From Betaproteobacteria bacterium GR16-43 (GTDB taxonomy: Bacteria; Pseudomonadota; Gammaproteobacteria; Burkholderiales; Usitatibacteraceae): DNA of 64,000 nt. The position numbers and the translations under genes were made by a program. Of this stretch, positions 62,550-64,000 are shown in pieces. Location of the stretch: contig CP019169.1 of assembly GCA_001953215.1 (NCBI GenBank), forward strand, positions 930,001-994,000. Direction: 5' to 3'. The number at the start of each line of letters is the position of its first letter. Position 1 is the stretch's first letter. The notes below the pieces were generated by a model. It had not been told where the DNA came from, made no database searches, and was given only the letters and a program-made list of their open reading frames with translations.

Positions 62550-63706
62550 TGGTGCGGTCCATGGTCACGGTCGGCCGCGTGGCCGCGCTGATCCTGGTGA
62601 TCGCCGCCATCACCATTCTCGTCATCGCGATCCTCGTGGTCTCGGACGTGCGCGTCGAGACCGAGCTGAACCGCGAAGTGATCGGCGCCCAGCAGGCGAA
62701 GGATGGGCTGGAGTCGCTCCGAAACCGCCTGCACGAGATGCGCTACTCGGCGCACGACTACGCGCTCACGCGCAGCCCGGAGGCGAGCCGCACGCTCGAG
62801 CGTCGCGCCGTGGAAGCCGAGGCCGACCTCGGGTACCTGCAGGAACGTTCGCGAACCGATGGCTCGCTCTCGGCGGTGATCGGTCCGCTTTCGGAGGCGG
62901 CCAAGGCGTTCGCCGCGCACAGTCGCGCGGTCGCGCGGTCGCGTGGGTCGGCGGAGCTCGCGCCCCTGGAGGCGCAGCGCGAGGACATCGAGTCGCGCGC
63001 CTGGGTCACCCTCGAACGCGCCCTCGACGTGCAGACGCGCCGCATCACCGAGCGCTCGCTGCAGCAGATCCACATCGGCGAGAACCTGAACAGCTACGTG
63101 CTGTGGCTGCTCGCCGGCTCCATCACGCTGCTGGGCGGCCTCTTCGCCGTGTTCCAGCATGCGCAGGCGCGCAACCGCGAGGCGCAGCGGCGGATCGAGC
63201 GGCTCGCGCACTACGACGTGGTGACCGGCTTGCCCAACCGCACCCTGCTCGGTGACCGGCTCGTCCAGGAAGTGGCGCGCGCCGGGCGCGAAAACGAGGG
63301 CTTTGCCATCGCGATGTTCGACCTCGACGGGTTCAAGTCGGTGAACGACACGATGGGCCACGCCATGGGCGACCGCTTGCTGGCGGAAGTCGCGGCGCGC
63401 ACGCGCAAGAGCGTGCGCGCTTCGGACACGACGGGGCGGCTGGGGGGCGACGAGTTCCTCGCGATCCTGCCGGGCACGGGTCCCGAAGGCGCGATGCAGG
63501 TCGCGGAGAAGCTGCGGATGGAGCTCGCGAAACCCTACGACATGTCCTCCGGGAAGGTCGCGCGCATCAGCGCCAGCGTCGGCGTGAGCCTCTTCCCGCA
63601 GCACGGCGAGGATCCGGAAGCGTTGCTGCGCGCTGCGGACGCGGCGCTCTACGCGGCCAAGCGCGAGGGCCGTAACCTCGTGCGCCTGGCCCGCGGTCCG
63701 GCCTAG
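62549..63706 (+). CDS. Membrane-bound diguanylate cyclase
   Basis: A 385-residue GGDEF protein. The first membrane helix (RVAALILVIAAITILVIAILVV) is followed by a helical periplasmic region of about 140 residues (a CHASE3-like arrangement, judged by eye) and a second helix (YVLWLLAGSITLLGGLFAVF). The cytoplasmic GGDEF domain has RLGGDEFLAILPG and an inhibitory-site RASD five residues before GG. There is no EAL domain. The ATG at 62549 is used; the TTG before it is less likely. The end overlaps the convergent cytochrome gene by four bases. Confidence 0.9.
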   Translation: MVRSMVTVGRVAALILVIAAITILVIAILVVSDVRVETELNREVIGAQQAKDGLESLRNRLHEMRYSAHDYALTRSPEASRTLERRAVEAEADLGYLQERSRTDGSLSAVIGPLSEAAKAFAAHSRAVARSRGSAELAPLEAQREDIESRAWVTLERALDVQTRRITERSLQQIHIGENLNSYVLWLLAGSITLLGGLFAVFQHAQARNREAQRRIERLAHYDVVTGLPNRTLLGDRLVQEVARAGRENEGFAIAMFDLDGFKSVNDTMGHAMGDRLLAEVAARTRKSVRASDTTGRLGGDEFLAILPGTGPEGAMQVAEKLRMELAKPYDMSSGKVARISASVGVSLFPQHGEDPEALLRAADAALYAAKREGRNLVRLARGPA

Positions 63707-64000
63707 CGCAACCCGGCGGCGTACTCCGCGACCGCCTTCATGTCGGCGTCGGTCATCTTCGCCGCCACGCGGGTCATCGTTTCATGCGGCCGCTCGCCCG
63801 AGGCGAACGCCTTCAGCCAGCCGTAGACGAGGTCCGGGTTCTGCCCGGCCAGCGCCGGGAACTGCGCGGGGATGCCGCGGCCGGCCGCCCCGTGGCAACC
63901 GGCGCAGGCCGGGACCATGGTCGACTTCACGCCGGCGCGCCAGACCTTCTGGCCGCGATCGGCGAGCGCCTTGTCGCGCGCGGCCGACTGGGCCGGCTTC
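63703..64000 (-). CDS. Cytochrome c4-type protein (5' part outside window)
   Basis: C-terminal about 99 codons of a periplasmic c-type cytochrome. The visible domain has the heme motif CAGCH in VPACAGCHGAAGRGIPAQFPALAGQN and the Met ligand in AAKMTDADMKAVAEYAAGL. The layout matches the second heme domain of the diheme c4 family; the first domain and signal peptide would lie beyond the window. A Met at 63930 is internal and not the start. It converges with the GGDEF gene. Confidence 0.85.
   Translation of the reverse strand, partial: KPAQSAARDKALADRGQKVWRAGVKSTMVPACAGCHGAAGRGIPAQFPALAGQNPDLVYGWLKAFASGERPHETMTRVAAKMTDADMKAVAEYAAGLR

Overview
The window is chromosomal DNA of a high-GC Gram-negative bacterium, most likely a betaproteobacterium. 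The gene orders gmk-rpoZ-spoT, lptC-lptA-lptB-rpoN-hpf-ptsN-hprK-rapZ, waaC-waaA, pilGHIJ-chpA and thiD-thiE-hemL are typical of that class, and start codons, gene overlaps and codon use are uniform. There is no prophage, integron, complete insertion sequence or CRISPR array. Nearly all of the sequence is housekeeping and core-envelope coding DNA, and no gene-free stretch exceeds 300 bases.

Layout. 1-3.5 kb (minus): yicC-gmk-rpoZ-spoT, with a 77-base perfect palindrome filling the rpoZ/spoT gap. 3.5-8 kb (plus): a Ser/Thr kinase and PP2C phosphatase pair, then rph, rdgB and hemW. 8-13.4 kb: a FecR-domain protein, trmB, an outer-membrane barrel, thiS-thiG, and a LytS/LytTR-like two-component pair with a 2TM protein. 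13.5-16.7 kb: tRNA-Gly(CCC), mutY carrying an in-frame palindromic insertion, a lipocalin-like (CrtC/AttH) protein and a LON-N domain protein. 16.7-24.3 kb (minus): kdsD-kdsC-lptC-lptA-lptB-rpoN-hpf-ptsN-hprK-rapZ, joining LPS export, Kdo synthesis, sigma-54 and nitrogen-PTS control. 24.3-29 kb: a CPA2 antiporter, a pseudopilin with a textbook sigma-54 promoter, and a divergent membrane histidine kinase.

29-35.4 kb holds sugar and LPS genes: a family 2 glycosyltransferase with rfbBACD (dTDP-L-rhamnose) as one overlapping operon, and the divergent waaC-waaA. 35.4-41.3 kb is an efflux module: tetR-hlyD-ABC ATPase-ABC permease followed by pcm and tolC, with readable promoters and operators. 41.3-46 kb: a TPP riboswitch, thiC and a TPR-GAF-GGDEF protein. 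46-49.7 kb: a Tat-exported aldo/keto reductase, uppP, a dehalogenase-like hydrolase and a frameshifted AraC regulator. 49.7-59.3 kb (minus): pilG-pilH-pilI-pilJ-chpA, the Chp chemosensory system for type IV pili. 59.4-64 kb: rubredoxin, thiD-thiE-hemL-GGDEF, and the 3' part of a cytochrome c4-type gene.

The main functional themes are outer-membrane and LPS construction, surface motility and c-di-GMP signalling, thiamine synthesis, and sigma-54/PTS regulation. The most notable findings are the two GGGGTCAG-core palindromes (one filling an operon gap, one inserted in frame in mutY), the sigma-54 pilin/kinase locus, the efflux promoters with palindromes in their spacers, the AraC frameshift, and a lipocalin-like protein interrupted by a glycine-rich repeat module. 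I did not find a clearly new multi-gene system.
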